A DNA stretch of 64,000 nt from the NCBI GenBank assembly GCA_000773965.1, contig JRUP01000002.1, positions 286,640-350,639 on the forward strand. Reading direction: 5' to 3'. Numbering within the stretch: the first letter of the stretch is position 1; each line of letters starts with the position of its first letter. Positions 37,895 through 47,782 of the stretch are shown here, one piece after another. This DNA is from Enterobacter cancerogenus. Its GTDB lineage: Bacteria > Pseudomonadota > Gammaproteobacteria > Enterobacterales > Enterobacteriaceae. The notes beneath the pieces were generated by a model. It was not told where the DNA came from. It saw nothing but the letters and a program-made list of their open reading frames with translations, and did not search any database. Position numbers and translations under genes: made by a program.

Positions 37895-38881
37895 TTAGCC
37901 GCCAATGAAAGAGAGGTTTTGTGTCATGCCGGTGTTGCCCTGATGCAGGAAATGCGTCTGCTTTTTCTGCCCGAGACTGTGGGCGATGCGGGCCTGTAGC
38001 TCGCCCTGCTGATCGTCGGATGCCAGTAAATCGCGCAGCGAGACGCCGCCGTCGCCGAACAGGCACAGATGAAGATTGCCCATGGCTGACACGCGCAGAC
38101 GGTTGCAACTGGCGCAGAAATCTTTTTCGTAAGGCATGATCAAACCGACTTCGCCCTGATAGTCAGGATGGCGGAACACCTGCGCCGGACCGTCACTGCG
38201 ACCGCGCGACTGGCGTTGCCAACCCTGCATGATCAGTTGATCGCGAATCACCTCACCCGAGATGTGATGACGACGGAACAGATCACCGCCCTCGCCGGTT
38301 TCCATCAGTTCGATAAAGCGCAGCTGAATTGGACGGATGCGGATCCAGTCGAGGAAGGTCGCCAGGCTGTGGCTGTTGAGATCGCGCATCAGCACGCTGT
38401 TGACTTTGACCTTCTCGAACCCGGCGTCAAACGCGGCATCAATTCCGGCCATCACTTCCGCGAATTTGTCCTGGCCGGTGATGGCGTGAAACTGGCGCGC
38501 ATCCAGGCTATCGACACTAACGTTAATGTGGGTGAGCCCGGCATCACGCCACGCGCGCACATCTCGCGCCATTCGGTAGCCGTTGGTGGTCATGGCGATC
38601 TGGCGAATGGCGGCGTTTTCACGCACTGCTGCGATGATATCGGTGAAGTCGCGGCGCATAGAGGGTTCGCCGCCGGTGAGACGCACTTTTTCCGTGCCCG
38701 CGGCCGCAAAGGCACGCGTCACGCGTCGAATCTCGTCCAGCGAGAGGAAACTTTTGTTGTGATTACCGTTCGGTTTATAGCCATCGGGTAAACAGTAGGT
38801 ACAACGGAAGTTACACACATCCGTGACCGACAGGCGCAGATAGTAGAAGCTGCGCGCATAGGCATCTGTAAATTGTGGCAC
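37895..38881 (-). CDS. moaA: GTP 3',8-cyclase MoaA
   Basis: This radical-SAM enzyme of 328 residues converts GTP to cyclo-dihydro-GTP, the first step of molybdenum-cofactor synthesis. The N-terminal cluster motif is CNFRCTYC, followed by the GGE motif in [13 protein letters not shown]. The C-terminal cluster residues lie in CASCNRLR and a later Cys. The conserved Gly-Gly C-terminus is present. I start at a GTG (38881; [18 protein letters not shown]) by alignment with the E. coli N-terminus; GGAAAGG precedes it. The apparent frame to 39052 is riboswitch leader. It is the first gene of moaABCDE. Confidence 0.95.
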   Translation of the reverse strand: MPQFTDAYARSFYYLRLSVTDVCNFRCTYCLPDGYKPNGNHNKSFLSLDEIRRVTRAFAAAGTEKVRLTGGEPSMRRDFTDIIAAVRENAAIRQIAMTTNGYRMARDVRAWRDAGLTHINVSVDSLDARQFHAITGQDKFAEVMAGIDAAFDAGFEKVKVNSVLMRDLNSHSLATFLDWIRIRPIQLRFIELMETGEGGDLFRRHHISGEVIRDQLIMQGWQRQSRGRSDGPAQVFRHPDYQGEVGLIMPYEKDFCASCNRLRVSAMGNLHLCLFGDGGVSLRDLLASDDQQGELQARIAHSLGQKKQTHFLHQGNTGMTQNLSFIGG

Positions 38882-38884
38882 CTG

Positions 38885-38996
38885 AACACCTTTCCAAATA
38901 CGGGAGATGCAGTCATTTCTTTCTGCACCCTGGCAGCGATGCTGCGGCCAGGCATCCATATCGTTATGACTTAGGCATGCAAGGCTTGGGAGTCTG
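38885..38996 (-). ncRNA. Molybdenum cofactor (Moco) riboswitch
   Basis: The leader before moaA closely matches the Moco RNA motif as I recall it from E. coli. It contains GACTCCCAAGCC at the 5' side, GGATGCCTGGCCGCAGC pairing with GCTGCCAGGGTGCAG, GAAAGAAATGACTGC, and CTCCCGTATTTGGAAAGGTG running into the ribosome site. The pairing CTGGC.GCAGC / GCTGCCAG is exact. Such leaders shut down translation of moa when cofactor is plentiful. Confidence 0.9.
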
Positions 38997-39066
38997 TTGT
39001 CATTATGGACAACACGGTTAATTCGAATGGTAGCGCGATTTCTCCCTCGCATCCATCAGTGAATTT

Positions 39067-39090
39067 CGCTATATATATTGATACATAACG
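39067..39090. promoter_or_regulatory. ModE-binding site before moaA
   Basis: CGCTATAT-N8-ACATAACG forms an imperfect palindrome (6 of 8 positions) of the same length and layout as the site before modA. It lies about 70 bp upstream of the riboswitch. In E. coli ModE with molybdate activates the moa promoter. Confidence 0.65.
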
Positions 39091-39198
39091 TTTTTTCACC
39101 GCATTTTCGCCGCAGGATACGGTAAAATGCGCGGCAGATATTGATACACATCACTTCAACTGCACGACAACCTGCAGTTGTCCGTTAAAAGGAACAGC

Positions 39199-40098
39199 AT
39201 GAATCGTACCCTGGCAGATTTGGATCGCGTGGTAGCACTGGGCGGCGGGCACGGCCTGGGTCGTGTGATGTCGGCGCTGGCACCGCTGGGCTCACGCCTG
39301 ACCGGCATCGTGACCACCACCGATAACGGCGGATCCACCGGACGCATTCGTCGTTCGGAAGGCGGTATTGCCTGGGGAGATATGCGTAATTGCCTGAACC
39401 AGTTGATCATGGAACCGAGCGTAGCCTCGGCAATGTTTGAATACCGTTTTGCCGGTAACGGCGAACTGGCCGGTCACAACCTCGGTAATCTGATGCTCAA
39501 AGCGCTCGATCACCTTAGCGTGCGGCCGCTGGAAGCCATCAACATCATTCGCAATCTGCTCAAAGTCGATGCCTTCTTGATTCCGATGTCGGAGCAACCG
39601 GTAGACCTGGTGGCGCAGGATTGCGAAGGCAATATGGTGTATGGCGAAACGGCAATTGATGAAATGAAGCTACCGCCGCAAGAGTTGATGCTGCATCCCA
39701 ATGTCACTCCCACTAAAGAAGCACTGGATGCGATTGCGGAAGCGGATTTGATCCTGATTGGCCCAGGCAGTTTTTACACCAGCCTGATGCCAATTCTGCT
39801 GATGGAGGAGATGGCACGCGCGCTGCGCCGTACGCCCGCCACCATGGTGTTTATTGGCAATCTTGGACGTGAGTTAAGCCCGGCCGCCAGCCTGACGGTG
39901 GCGGATAAACTGGCGATGATGGAAAAAGCCATCGGCAGGCGAGTGATTGATGCCGTGGTGGTCAGCCCGTCAGCGGACGTCAGCGGTGTGGAAGATCGCC
40001 TGATTGTACGCGAACCGCTGGAGGCCGCCGATATTAAGTATCGTCACGACCGCCAGCTGCTACGTATTGCGCTAGAACACGCGATTCAGGCGGTTTAA
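39199..40098 (+). CDS. ybhK: YvcK/YbhK family protein (gluconeogenesis factor family)
   Basis: This 299-residue Rossmann-type protein is related to 2-phospho-L-lactate transferase CofD and Bacillus YvcK, which links carbon metabolism with cell-wall synthesis. Motifs are [13 protein letters not shown] at the N-terminus, [36 protein letters not shown] and [15 protein letters not shown] choose the ATG at 39199, preceded by AAAGGAACAG; the in-frame start at 39178 lacks support. It lies between moaA and uvrB as in E. coli. Confidence 0.93.
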   Translation: MNRTLADLDRVVALGGGHGLGRVMSALAPLGSRLTGIVTTTDNGGSTGRIRRSEGGIAWGDMRNCLNQLIMEPSVASAMFEYRFAGNGELAGHNLGNLMLKALDHLSVRPLEAINIIRNLLKVDAFLIPMSEQPVDLVAQDCEGNMVYGETAIDEMKLPPQELMLHPNVTPTKEALDAIAEADLILIGPGSFYTSLMPILLMEEMARALRRTPATMVFIGNLGRELSPAASLTVADKLAMMEKAIGRRVIDAVVVSPSADVSGVEDRLIVREPLEAADIKYRHDRQLLRIALEHAIQAV

Positions 40099-40105
40099 CC
40101 TCGCG

Positions 40106-40160
40106 CAGGCAGTGCGCATAAATACGCACCCTACGAGGGCGAATGTTAAGTAGGGTCGCA
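40106..40160. repeat. Palindromic intergenic repeat after ybhK
   Basis: GTGCGCAT-AA-ATACGCAC (40112-40129, one G-T pair) is followed by CCTAC (40130-40134) complementary to GTAGG (40150-40154). The GCGCA/CCTAC elements resemble the hairpins at 34165-34208 and 43998-44031. Confidence 0.6.
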
Positions 40161-40170
40161 ATTCAGGCAC

Positions 40171-40220
40171 GACCTGGCACATAGGTAACAGATCAGACCG
40201 GGCACATAGTTAACACGTAA
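40171..40220. repeat. Two 25-bp direct repeats, possible insertion-element end
   Basis: GACCTGGCACATAGGTAACA at 40171 and GACCGGGCACATAGTTAACA at 40196 are two successive, related units (period 25). Tandem GGCACATAGNTAACA units look like the terminal repeats of a transposable element, but no transposase remains. Confidence 0.45.
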
Positions 40221-40258
40221 GTGCTCAGTCGATCCGAATGATACGTCTTTCTGCACCG

Positions 40259-42280
<2,022 letters not shown>

Positions 42281-42323
42281 GGTTTTGCGGTTCCTGCAGA
42301 AGATGTCAGCGAGCAGGCTGATA

Positions 42324-42352
42324 ATTCTACTCTGCTATGACGAATTTGCCAG
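42324..42352 (-). promoter_or_regulatory. uvrB promoter
   Basis: On the minus strand, CTGGCA (42352-42347), a 17-base spacer and TAGAAT (42329-42324) form a reasonable sigma-70 promoter 44 bp upstream of the uvrB ATG. It resembles the E. coli uvrB promoter in layout. Confidence 0.65.
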
Positions 42353-42361
42353 AAAAAAATA

Positions 42362-42377
42362 CTGGATATATTTACAG
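42362..42377. promoter_or_regulatory. LexA (SOS) box of uvrB
   Basis: CTGGATATATTTACAG matches the LexA consensus CTG-TATATATATA-CAG at 14 of 16 positions, including both triplets. It sits 10 bp upstream of the -35 element, consistent with SOS induction of uvrB. Confidence 0.8.
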
Positions 42378-42669
42378 ATATCTTGCACGATAACGGGGAA
42401 AGCACCTGTCTCGCTTCAGTGCAATTTAAGCGGCAAAAGACAAAAGCTTGTTGCGCAAGGTTATCCCCAGAGCCGTGACGCTTTTAACATTTGTCAAGAG
42501 AGCGTCATTAAATTGCAGTCCGATGACAAGGCAGAAAAATCTCAGGCTTGCTTTTAATTAACCTGTTGATTTTATTGGTAATGGTTCTAAAGTCCAGTTT
42601 CGCAGCATAATGTATGCAGGCCGCGTATTTCCTCGCTTCCACGCGGTTTTCAGTCGCTAATGCACAAGG

Positions 42670-42727
42670 TTATCCACAGGAATAGTGGATAACTGAATCC
42701 AGCCCCGAGCCCATCAGCTGTGTATAA
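42670..42727. promoter_or_regulatory. DnaA-box cluster
   Basis: TTATCCACA (42670-42678, plus) is a perfect DnaA box. TTATCCACT (42692-42684, minus) differs by one base, and TTATACACA (42727-42719, minus) fits the TTATNCACA consensus. The first two form an inverted pair GTTATCCAC-N7-GTGGATAAC. An additional TTATCCCCA lies at 42461-42469. Confidence 0.65.
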
Positions 42728-43188
42728 TTTTCCCCGCTCTTATCCTGGCGTGCGAAATATTTTTTTTTCGTTTTTTTTTCCACCTGCCTTAAACCGCTTT
42801 AACTATCCTTTTGGCAAGTCAAGCACCATTGTTCTCGTAAAAACCGTGCCTTAAGACCACTTATTTCTTCAGTGATTGCCTTATCAGTGAACAGATGCAC
42901 CAGAAACGTTAAGCATTCAGCACCGTCAAAGTGCAGTCAGGTTATTACTCAGTGGGATTATTAAGTATTTCTCACCTTTTAAGCCCGCTTTCGCTGGATT
43001 CTGACTCAGAATATCCCGTTCCATAAACCTGGCCTGGGAATTGCAACAGATTAACCATGGAGTGACGAGTCCATACGGCTTGCCTTGCAGGCCATCAACA
43101 GCAGTGTCCACCTTAATCGTGCACGACTGTATGCCAGACGACACAGAGCGGGAGCATTCAGGCAAATAATCTGGAAGGAGTATGTCAG

Positions 43189-43905
43189 ATGCTGAGTTTA
43201 CGTTCGGTGAATCAGTTTTACGGTCACAACCATATCCTATGGGATGTGGATCTCGATCTGCCGCCCGGCACCTGTACGGGTGTGCTGGGCAGTCCTGGCA
43301 TGGGCAAAACCACGCTGGTGAACTGCATTATGGGTCGCTTGCCCATTAACAGTGGCTCAATGATCTGGCAGGAAGATGGCTCGCCACCCGAGAATTTGTT
43401 GCTGCAGCCCGCCGAACAGCGTGCGCGCATGGGAATTGGCTATGTGCCGCAAGGTCGCCATATCTTTTCGCAGATGAGCGTGGAAGATAATTTAATGATC
43501 GCGCTGATGGCCGCTCAGGACGATCGCAGCCGTGCCATTCCTGAAATGGTGTTTGACCTGTTCCCGGCACTCTATTCCTTGCGTCATCAGCGCAGTGGCG
43601 AATTGCCGATGGATCAACAGCAGCAGCTGGCACTGGCGCGAGCATTGGTGCTGCAACCTAAACTGCTGATTCTGGACGAGCCGACCGAAGGAATGTCGCC
43701 GTGGCTGGAAGAGGAGATGGGCAACCTGATCCGCCGTCTTAATCGCGATTACGGCCTGACCATTTTACTGCTGGAGCAGCATGTCTCCTTCATCCGCCGC
43801 GTGGCAGACTATTTCCTGCTGCTTCACCGTGGTCGCAATGTGGCGCAGGGTAAAGTCGCTTTGCTGGATGATGTGACGGTGAATAAGTGGCTGACAGCAA
43901 CATGA
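43189..43905 (+). CDS. Orphan ABC transporter ATPase (UrtE/LivF-like)
   Basis: This 238-residue ABC ATPase resembles UrtE/LivF subunits of urea and branched-chain amino-acid importers (GIGYVPQGRHIFSQMSVEDNL, LLILDEPTEGMSP). Walker A (GSPGMGKTT), the Q-loop and Walker B are intact. The signature LSGGQ is replaced by LPMDQ (RSGELPMDQQQQLALARAL), which would weaken the normal ATP sandwich. No permease, binding protein or second ATPase lies nearby. The ATG at 43189 follows AAGGAG with 8-base spacing. It separates bioD from uvrB, which are neighbours in E. coli. The function is unknown. Confidence 0.85.
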   Translation: MLSLRSVNQFYGHNHILWDVDLDLPPGTCTGVLGSPGMGKTTLVNCIMGRLPINSGSMIWQEDGSPPENLLLQPAEQRARMGIGYVPQGRHIFSQMSVEDNLMIALMAAQDDRSRAIPEMVFDLFPALYSLRHQRSGELPMDQQQQLALARALVLQPKLLILDEPTEGMSPWLEEEMGNLIRRLNRDYGLTILLLEQHVSFIRRVADYFLLLHRGRNVAQGKVALLDDVTVNKWLTAT

Positions 43906-43997
43906 TGATGTGGTCGCCATCGATAAACTGCAGCCAAAATGTTGCATCACATTCTGACATTGAAGGTGCTGGTTTATGGCGGCCCTACGGACGAAAT

Positions 43998-44088
43998 GAT
44001 GTCAGGTGCGCACTGTTGCGTACCTGACATCGAATCGCCATCCATCACGATCCTACGGGCGGTATGAAATAGAGTGCGCATGAATGCG
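43998..44088. repeat. Inverted repeats between the ABC ATPase gene and bioD
   Basis: GATGTCAGGTGCGCA (43998-44012) pairs with TGCGTACCTGACATC (44017-44031) at 14 of 15 positions around a 4-base loop. A second, weaker palindrome TGCGCAT-GA-ATGCGCA follows near 44073-44088. They separate two convergent genes and have no U-tract. Confidence 0.75.
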
Positions 44089-44102
44089 CATCTGAAACAG
44101 GC

Positions 44103-44777
44103 TCATGACTGCGGCAACGTTAAATACTGACCGCACTCGGCCTGTTGTGCTTCGCTGTCCAGATAGGGAATTTCACCGAGGAACGGTGCATCAATACGTT
44201 GACGCAGCGTGGCCATGTACTCGACATGTCGTTTACCTGGCGGCTGAATATCATTGGCAATCCAACCGGCTAACCGCAACCCTCGCGCCTTCACCGCTTC
44301 CGCTGTCAGCATCGCGTGGTTAATACAACCTAGCTTCACCCCCACCACCAGAATCACCGGCAGTTGTTCCGCTTCGACCCAGTCAGCATAGGTCTGCGTC
44401 TCGGATAATGGCGTAAACCAGCCGCCCGCACCTTCAACCAATACCCATTCGGCCTGCTGCTCCAGCGCGCGCAATCCGGCTGACAGCGCAGAAAACGCAA
44501 TCGGCCTGCCCTCTTCCGCGCTGACAATATGCGGTGACGTCGGCTCGACAAATGCCAGTGGATTCACCTGCTCATAGCTGAGCGCCAGGCTGCTGTAGCG
44601 CTGCAACGCCAGTGCATCACTGTTGCGCACGCCCTCTGGGGTGATCTCACAGCCCGATGCCACCGGCTTGTAACCTGCGGTGCGTAAACCCGCCGCGCTT
44701 GCCGCCTGCAACAGTGCGCCACTGGCGACCGTTTTGCCCACTTCGGTATCCGTTCCGGTAATAAACCAGCGTGTCAT
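44103..44777 (-). CDS. bioD: ATP-dependent dethiobiotin synthetase BioD
   Basis: This 224-residue enzyme closes the ureido ring of dethiobiotin from DAPA, CO2 and ATP. The P-loop is GTDTEVGKTVAS, and the conserved EGAGGWFTPLS segment follows Walker B. The start overlaps the bioC stop (ATGA at 44777-44774). It is the last gene of bioBFCD. Confidence 0.96.
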   Translation of the reverse strand: MTRWFITGTDTEVGKTVASGALLQAASAAGLRTAGYKPVASGCEITPEGVRNSDALALQRYSSLALSYEQVNPLAFVEPTSPHIVSAEEGRPIAFSALSAGLRALEQQAEWVLVEGAGGWFTPLSETQTYADWVEAEQLPVILVVGVKLGCINHAMLTAEAVKARGLRLAGWIANDIQPPGKRHVEYMATLRQRIDAPFLGEIPYLDSEAQQAECGQYLTLPQS

Positions 44778-45529
44778 TTGCTCAAAACTCCGTACATCAA
44801 GTGATAACTAAGACGATAACCCTGCGTATCCTGCGGCCAGTGCTGCTCCAGTTGCGTGAGCTGCGAGCGTGTGAGCGGCTGTGCGCCACGGCCGTCGTGC
44901 AGATGCGTAGCACCAATGCCTTTCAAGGAACGCATGGCACTCAGCGCGCTGGGGAAATGCAACGTGATAGTCTGCGGCTGGCACTGCGCCGGTAAGCCTG
45001 TGAGAGCGGCAGAGAACTGCGCTGCGCTGAGAAAACGATTGGCGTGCTGACGGCCATCTAACCGAGCCCAGGCTTCATGCACTTCATGCAGGGAGCCATC
45101 GAGCAAGGTTGAGAACAGCACGCTGCCACCCGGCCGTGTGACGCGCAAGAACTGCTGCAGCGCCAGATGCAGATCGCTGCTCCACTGCACCGCCAGATTG
45201 CTCCATACACCATCAACGCACGCATCCGGCAGCGGCAGGTTATCGATATCGCCTTGCAGATAGTGCTGCGCCGAGCGCTGCTCACGCGCGGCGTCCAGCA
45301 TCGCGCTGGAGAGATCCAGCGCCGTCAGTTCGCGCCCACGATCGCGCCAGTAGCGGCTGTACCAACCGGTGCCACAGCCCGCATCCAGCAGATGCGGCCC
45401 GAACCCCGCGGGTGCCAGCGCCAGTAGCGCATCGCCACTTTGTCGTTGCAGCTCGGCATGCTGCTCATAATGCTGTGCGGCACGGCCAAACGCTTTGGCG
45501 ACCGCCTGCTTGTTAACCTGCAGCGTCAT
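44774..45529 (-). CDS. bioC: Malonyl-ACP O-methyltransferase BioC
   Basis: This SAM-dependent methyltransferase of 251 residues methylates malonyl-ACP to disguise it for pimeloyl synthesis by the fatty-acid machinery. Motif I is [15 protein letters not shown], followed by ALDLSSAML and the post-motif LAVQWSSDL. The ATG at 45529 ([18 protein letters not shown]) lies 17 bp inside bioF. Confidence 0.95.
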   Translation of the reverse strand: MTLQVNKQAVAKAFGRAAQHYEQHAELQRQSGDALLALAPAGFGPHLLDAGCGTGWYSRYWRDRGRELTALDLSSAMLDAAREQRSAQHYLQGDIDNLPLPDACVDGVWSNLAVQWSSDLHLALQQFLRVTRPGGSVLFSTLLDGSLHEVHEAWARLDGRQHANRFLSAAQFSAALTGLPAQCQPQTITLHFPSALSAMRSLKGIGATHLHDGRGAQPLTRSQLTQLEQHWPQDTQGYRLSYHLMYGVLSK

Positions 45530-46664
45530 ACAGCGCCTCCAGCAGACGATCAATATCGTCGTTGTGATGGGCAGCAGTGAGCGTAATGCGCAGCCGCGCC
45601 GTGCCCGGCGGCACCGTCGGAGGACGAATGGCGCTAACCCAGCATCCCGCTTGTGCCAGTCGTTGTGACAACGCCAGCGCCGCGCTGTTTTCCCCGACGA
45701 TCAACGGCTGAATAGCACTGGCTGATGGCATCAGTTGCCAGGGCAAATCAGCAGCACCCGACCGGAATCGCGCAATATGACTATTCAGCCGCTCACGCAG
45801 TTCATCGCCCTGCTGAATTTGCTGCAATGCCGCCAGCAGCGCACAACACTGTGCCGGTGGCATCGCGGTGGAGTAGATCAGATGGCGTGAAAACTGCTCG
45901 ACGTAATCCGCCGTGGCATCGTCACACAACAGCGCTGCACCGCTGACGCCAAAGCCCTTGCCAAAAGTGACAATCAGCAATTCCGGCTTCACGCCCTGTT
46001 GCCAGCAACTGCCGCGCCCCTGCTCACCGTGCACGCCAATACCGTGCGCATCATCCACCAGCAGCCAGCCGTTGGCGCGGCGCGTCTCTTCCGCGAGGGC
46101 GGCGAGCGGTGCGCTGTCACCATCCATACTGAACACGCCTTCGGTTACCACCAGCGTACCGCCTTCCGACGGGCTAGCCAGCAGTTTTGCCAGGCTCTCC
46201 GGTTGGTTGTGCGCAAAGCGGCGTAATGTGGCGGGACAGTGGCTGGCCGCATCCAGTAATGAAGCATGCGCCAGCTTATCGGCAAGGATGCGATCCTGCT
46301 TTTCCGCCAGCAGGTGGATCACCGCCTGATTGGCGGCAAAGCCAGAGATAAACAGCAGTGCGCGTTTATAGCCCAGCCAGTCAGCCAGCTGCTCTTCTAA
46401 CTGTGCATGATAGCGGCTATAGCCCGTCACATGACCCGATGCGCCCGCCCCCGCACCCGCCTCTGCCGCGCCCTGTTGCCAGGCCGCAATCACCGCTGGA
46501 TGCTGGCTCAACCCGAGATAATCATTGCTGGAGAAGTGCCGGTATGAACGCCCCTCCAGCGTTATCTCGCGCACGCTGTTGTGTTCAACCCGGCGTCGCA
46601 GACGCCAGCCATCGGCATCACGTCGCGCCGCCAGCGCCTGTTCGATGCGAGATGACCAGCCCAT
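45513..46664 (-). CDS. bioF: 8-amino-7-oxononanoate synthase BioF
   Basis: This PLP-dependent alpha-oxoamine synthase has 383 residues and condenses pimeloyl-ACP with alanine. The PLP Lys lies in [28 protein letters not shown] contains the cofactor-binding Asp and His. I start at the ATG at 46664, which shares its A with the bioB TGA; an in-frame GTG one codon earlier is possible. Confidence 0.96.
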   Translation of the reverse strand: MGWSSRIEQALAARRDADGWRLRRRVEHNSVREITLEGRSYRHFSSNDYLGLSQHPAVIAAWQQGAAEAGAGAGASGHVTGYSRYHAQLEEQLADWLGYKRALLFISGFAANQAVIHLLAEKQDRILADKLAHASLLDAASHCPATLRRFAHNQPESLAKLLASPSEGGTLVVTEGVFSMDGDSAPLAALAEETRRANGWLLVDDAHGIGVHGEQGRGSCWQQGVKPELLIVTFGKGFGVSGAALLCDDATADYVEQFSRHLIYSTAMPPAQCCALLAALQQIQQGDELRERLNSHIARFRSGAADLPWQLMPSASAIQPLIVGENSAALALSQRLAQAGCWVSAIRPPTVPPGTARLRITLTAAHHNDDIDRLLEALYDAAG

Positions 46665-47695
46665 CACACCGCCGCGTTGTAGAACTGCTCGGTATCAGCG
46701 TGCACCAGCTGCTCACTGAGCTGATACTGCTGTTCGTTATCACCGGCGGTAGTGGCGGTATGCTCTGGATTCAGTCCCAGCTTGCGGAACAGAATCAGAT
46801 CTTTGTCCTCTTCCGGGTTTGGCGTGGTCAGCAGCTTGCAGCCGTAGAAAATCGAGTTAGCACCGGCCATAAAGCACATCGCCTGGGTTTGTTCGCTCAT
46901 CTGCTCACGACCCGCGGACAGGCGGACGTGCGACGATGGCATCATGATGCGCGCCACAGCGATAGTACGGATAAAGTCGAACGGCTCAACGTCATCGTTA
47001 TCGGCCAGTGGCGTGCCTTTGACTTTCACCAGCATGTTGATCGGCACGCTCTCGGGCGGAGTCGGCAGATTGGCCAGCTGCACCAGCAAGCCAGCGCGGT
47101 CTTTCACGGTTTCACCCAAACCAACGATGCCGCCAGAGCAGACTTTGATGCCTGCGCCGCGCACTTTATCCAGCGTATCCAGGCGTTCCTGATAGCTGCG
47201 GGTGGTGATGATGCTGCCGTAGAATTCCGGCGAGGTATCGAGGTTGTGGTTGTAGAAATCCAGCCCGGCGCTGGCCAAACGCTCCGCCTGGGTGTTATCC
47301 AGCGTGCCCAGCGTCATGCAGGTTTCCATGCCCATGGCTTTAACGCCCTGCACCATTTGCTCCAGATACGGCATGTCGCGTTCGTGCGGGTTTTTCCACG
47401 CGGCGCCCATGCAGAAGCGGCTCGATCCTGCCGCTTTGGCTTTACGCGCCGATTCCAGCACGGCTTCCACTTCCATCAGGCGCTCGGATTCTAACCCGGT
47501 CTTATAACGCGCACTCTGCGGACAATACTTACAGTCTTCCGGGCAGGCACCGGTTTTAATCGACAGCAGCGTACTGACCTGCACCTGGCGCGGGTCAAAA
47601 TGTTGACGGTGAACTTGCTGCGCTTCGAACATCAGCTCAAGGAAAGGTTTATCGAACAGAGCCTGGGCTTGTGTCAGTGTCCAGCGGTTTGCCAT
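46664..47695 (-). CDS. bioB: Biotin synthase BioB
   Basis: This radical-SAM sulfur-insertion enzyme of 343 residues makes biotin from dethiobiotin. The cluster motif is [11 protein letters not shown] (CxxxCxxC). Later [16 protein letters not shown] and SAGREQM are typical. A GGAG site precedes the ATG at 47695. It is the first gene of bioBFCD and is divergent from bioA across a shared BirA operator. Confidence 0.97.
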   Translation of the reverse strand: MANRWTLTQAQALFDKPFLELMFEAQQVHRQHFDPRQVQVSTLLSIKTGACPEDCKYCPQSARYKTGLESERLMEVEAVLESARKAKAAGSSRFCMGAAWKNPHERDMPYLEQMVQGVKAMGMETCMTLGTLDNTQAERLASAGLDFYNHNLDTSPEFYGSIITTRSYQERLDTLDKVRGAGIKVCSGGIVGLGETVKDRAGLLVQLANLPTPPESVPINMLVKVKGTPLADNDDVEPFDFIRTIAVARIMMPSSHVRLSAGREQMSEQTQAMCFMAGANSIFYGCKLLTTPNPEEDKDLILFRKLGLNPEHTATTAGDNEQQYQLSEQLVHADTEQFYNAAV

Positions 47696-47744
47696 TACTT
47701 ACTCCAAAAAAAGGGGTTCATCCCGACGATTAACGTGGTTATAC

Positions 47745-47777
47745 TTGTAAACTAAATCTTTTCAAAATGGTTTACAA
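47745..47777. promoter_or_regulatory. BirA operator between bioB and bioA
   Basis: TTGTAAAC (47745-47752) and GTTTACAA (47770-47777) are perfect inverted half-sites. They lie 17 bases apart (inner gap) in the configuration of the E. coli bio operator. Biotinyl-AMP-bound BirA would repress both directions. The bioA ATG lies only five bases beyond the right half-site. Confidence 0.95.
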
Positions 47778-47782
47778 GATCG

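Larger units (their letters stand above)
42281..43188. other. Long uvrB leader/intergenic region
   Basis: This is 908 bp between divergent uvrB and the orphan ABC ATPase gene, more AT-rich than its flanks. It holds the uvrB promoter and LexA box, four DnaA-box matches (one at 42461-42469, three within 42670-42727), and a T9-CG-T9 tract (42760-42779). Short open frames here lack ribosome sites and similarity, so I call no gene. Confidence 0.7.

Noticed and set aside
38882-39052. N-terminal extension of moaA
   Set aside because: The sequence folds as a Moco riboswitch and does not match MoaA; the GTG at 38881 aligns with the known N-terminus.
42670-42780. Second chromosomal replication origin
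   Set aside because: DnaA boxes and an AT tract are present, but GATC sites, ordered oriC boxes and neighbouring origin genes are absent; a regulatory or titration role is simpler.
42926-43165. 79-codon minus-strand frame upstream of the ABC ATPase gene
   Set aside because: It starts at a TTG without a ribosome site and encodes no recognisable feature.
46358-47494. 378-codon open frame antisense to bioB/bioF
   Set aside because: It mirrors two strongly supported genes, lacks a ribosome site and gives a His/Arg/Gln-rich composition typical of antisense readings of GC-rich genes.
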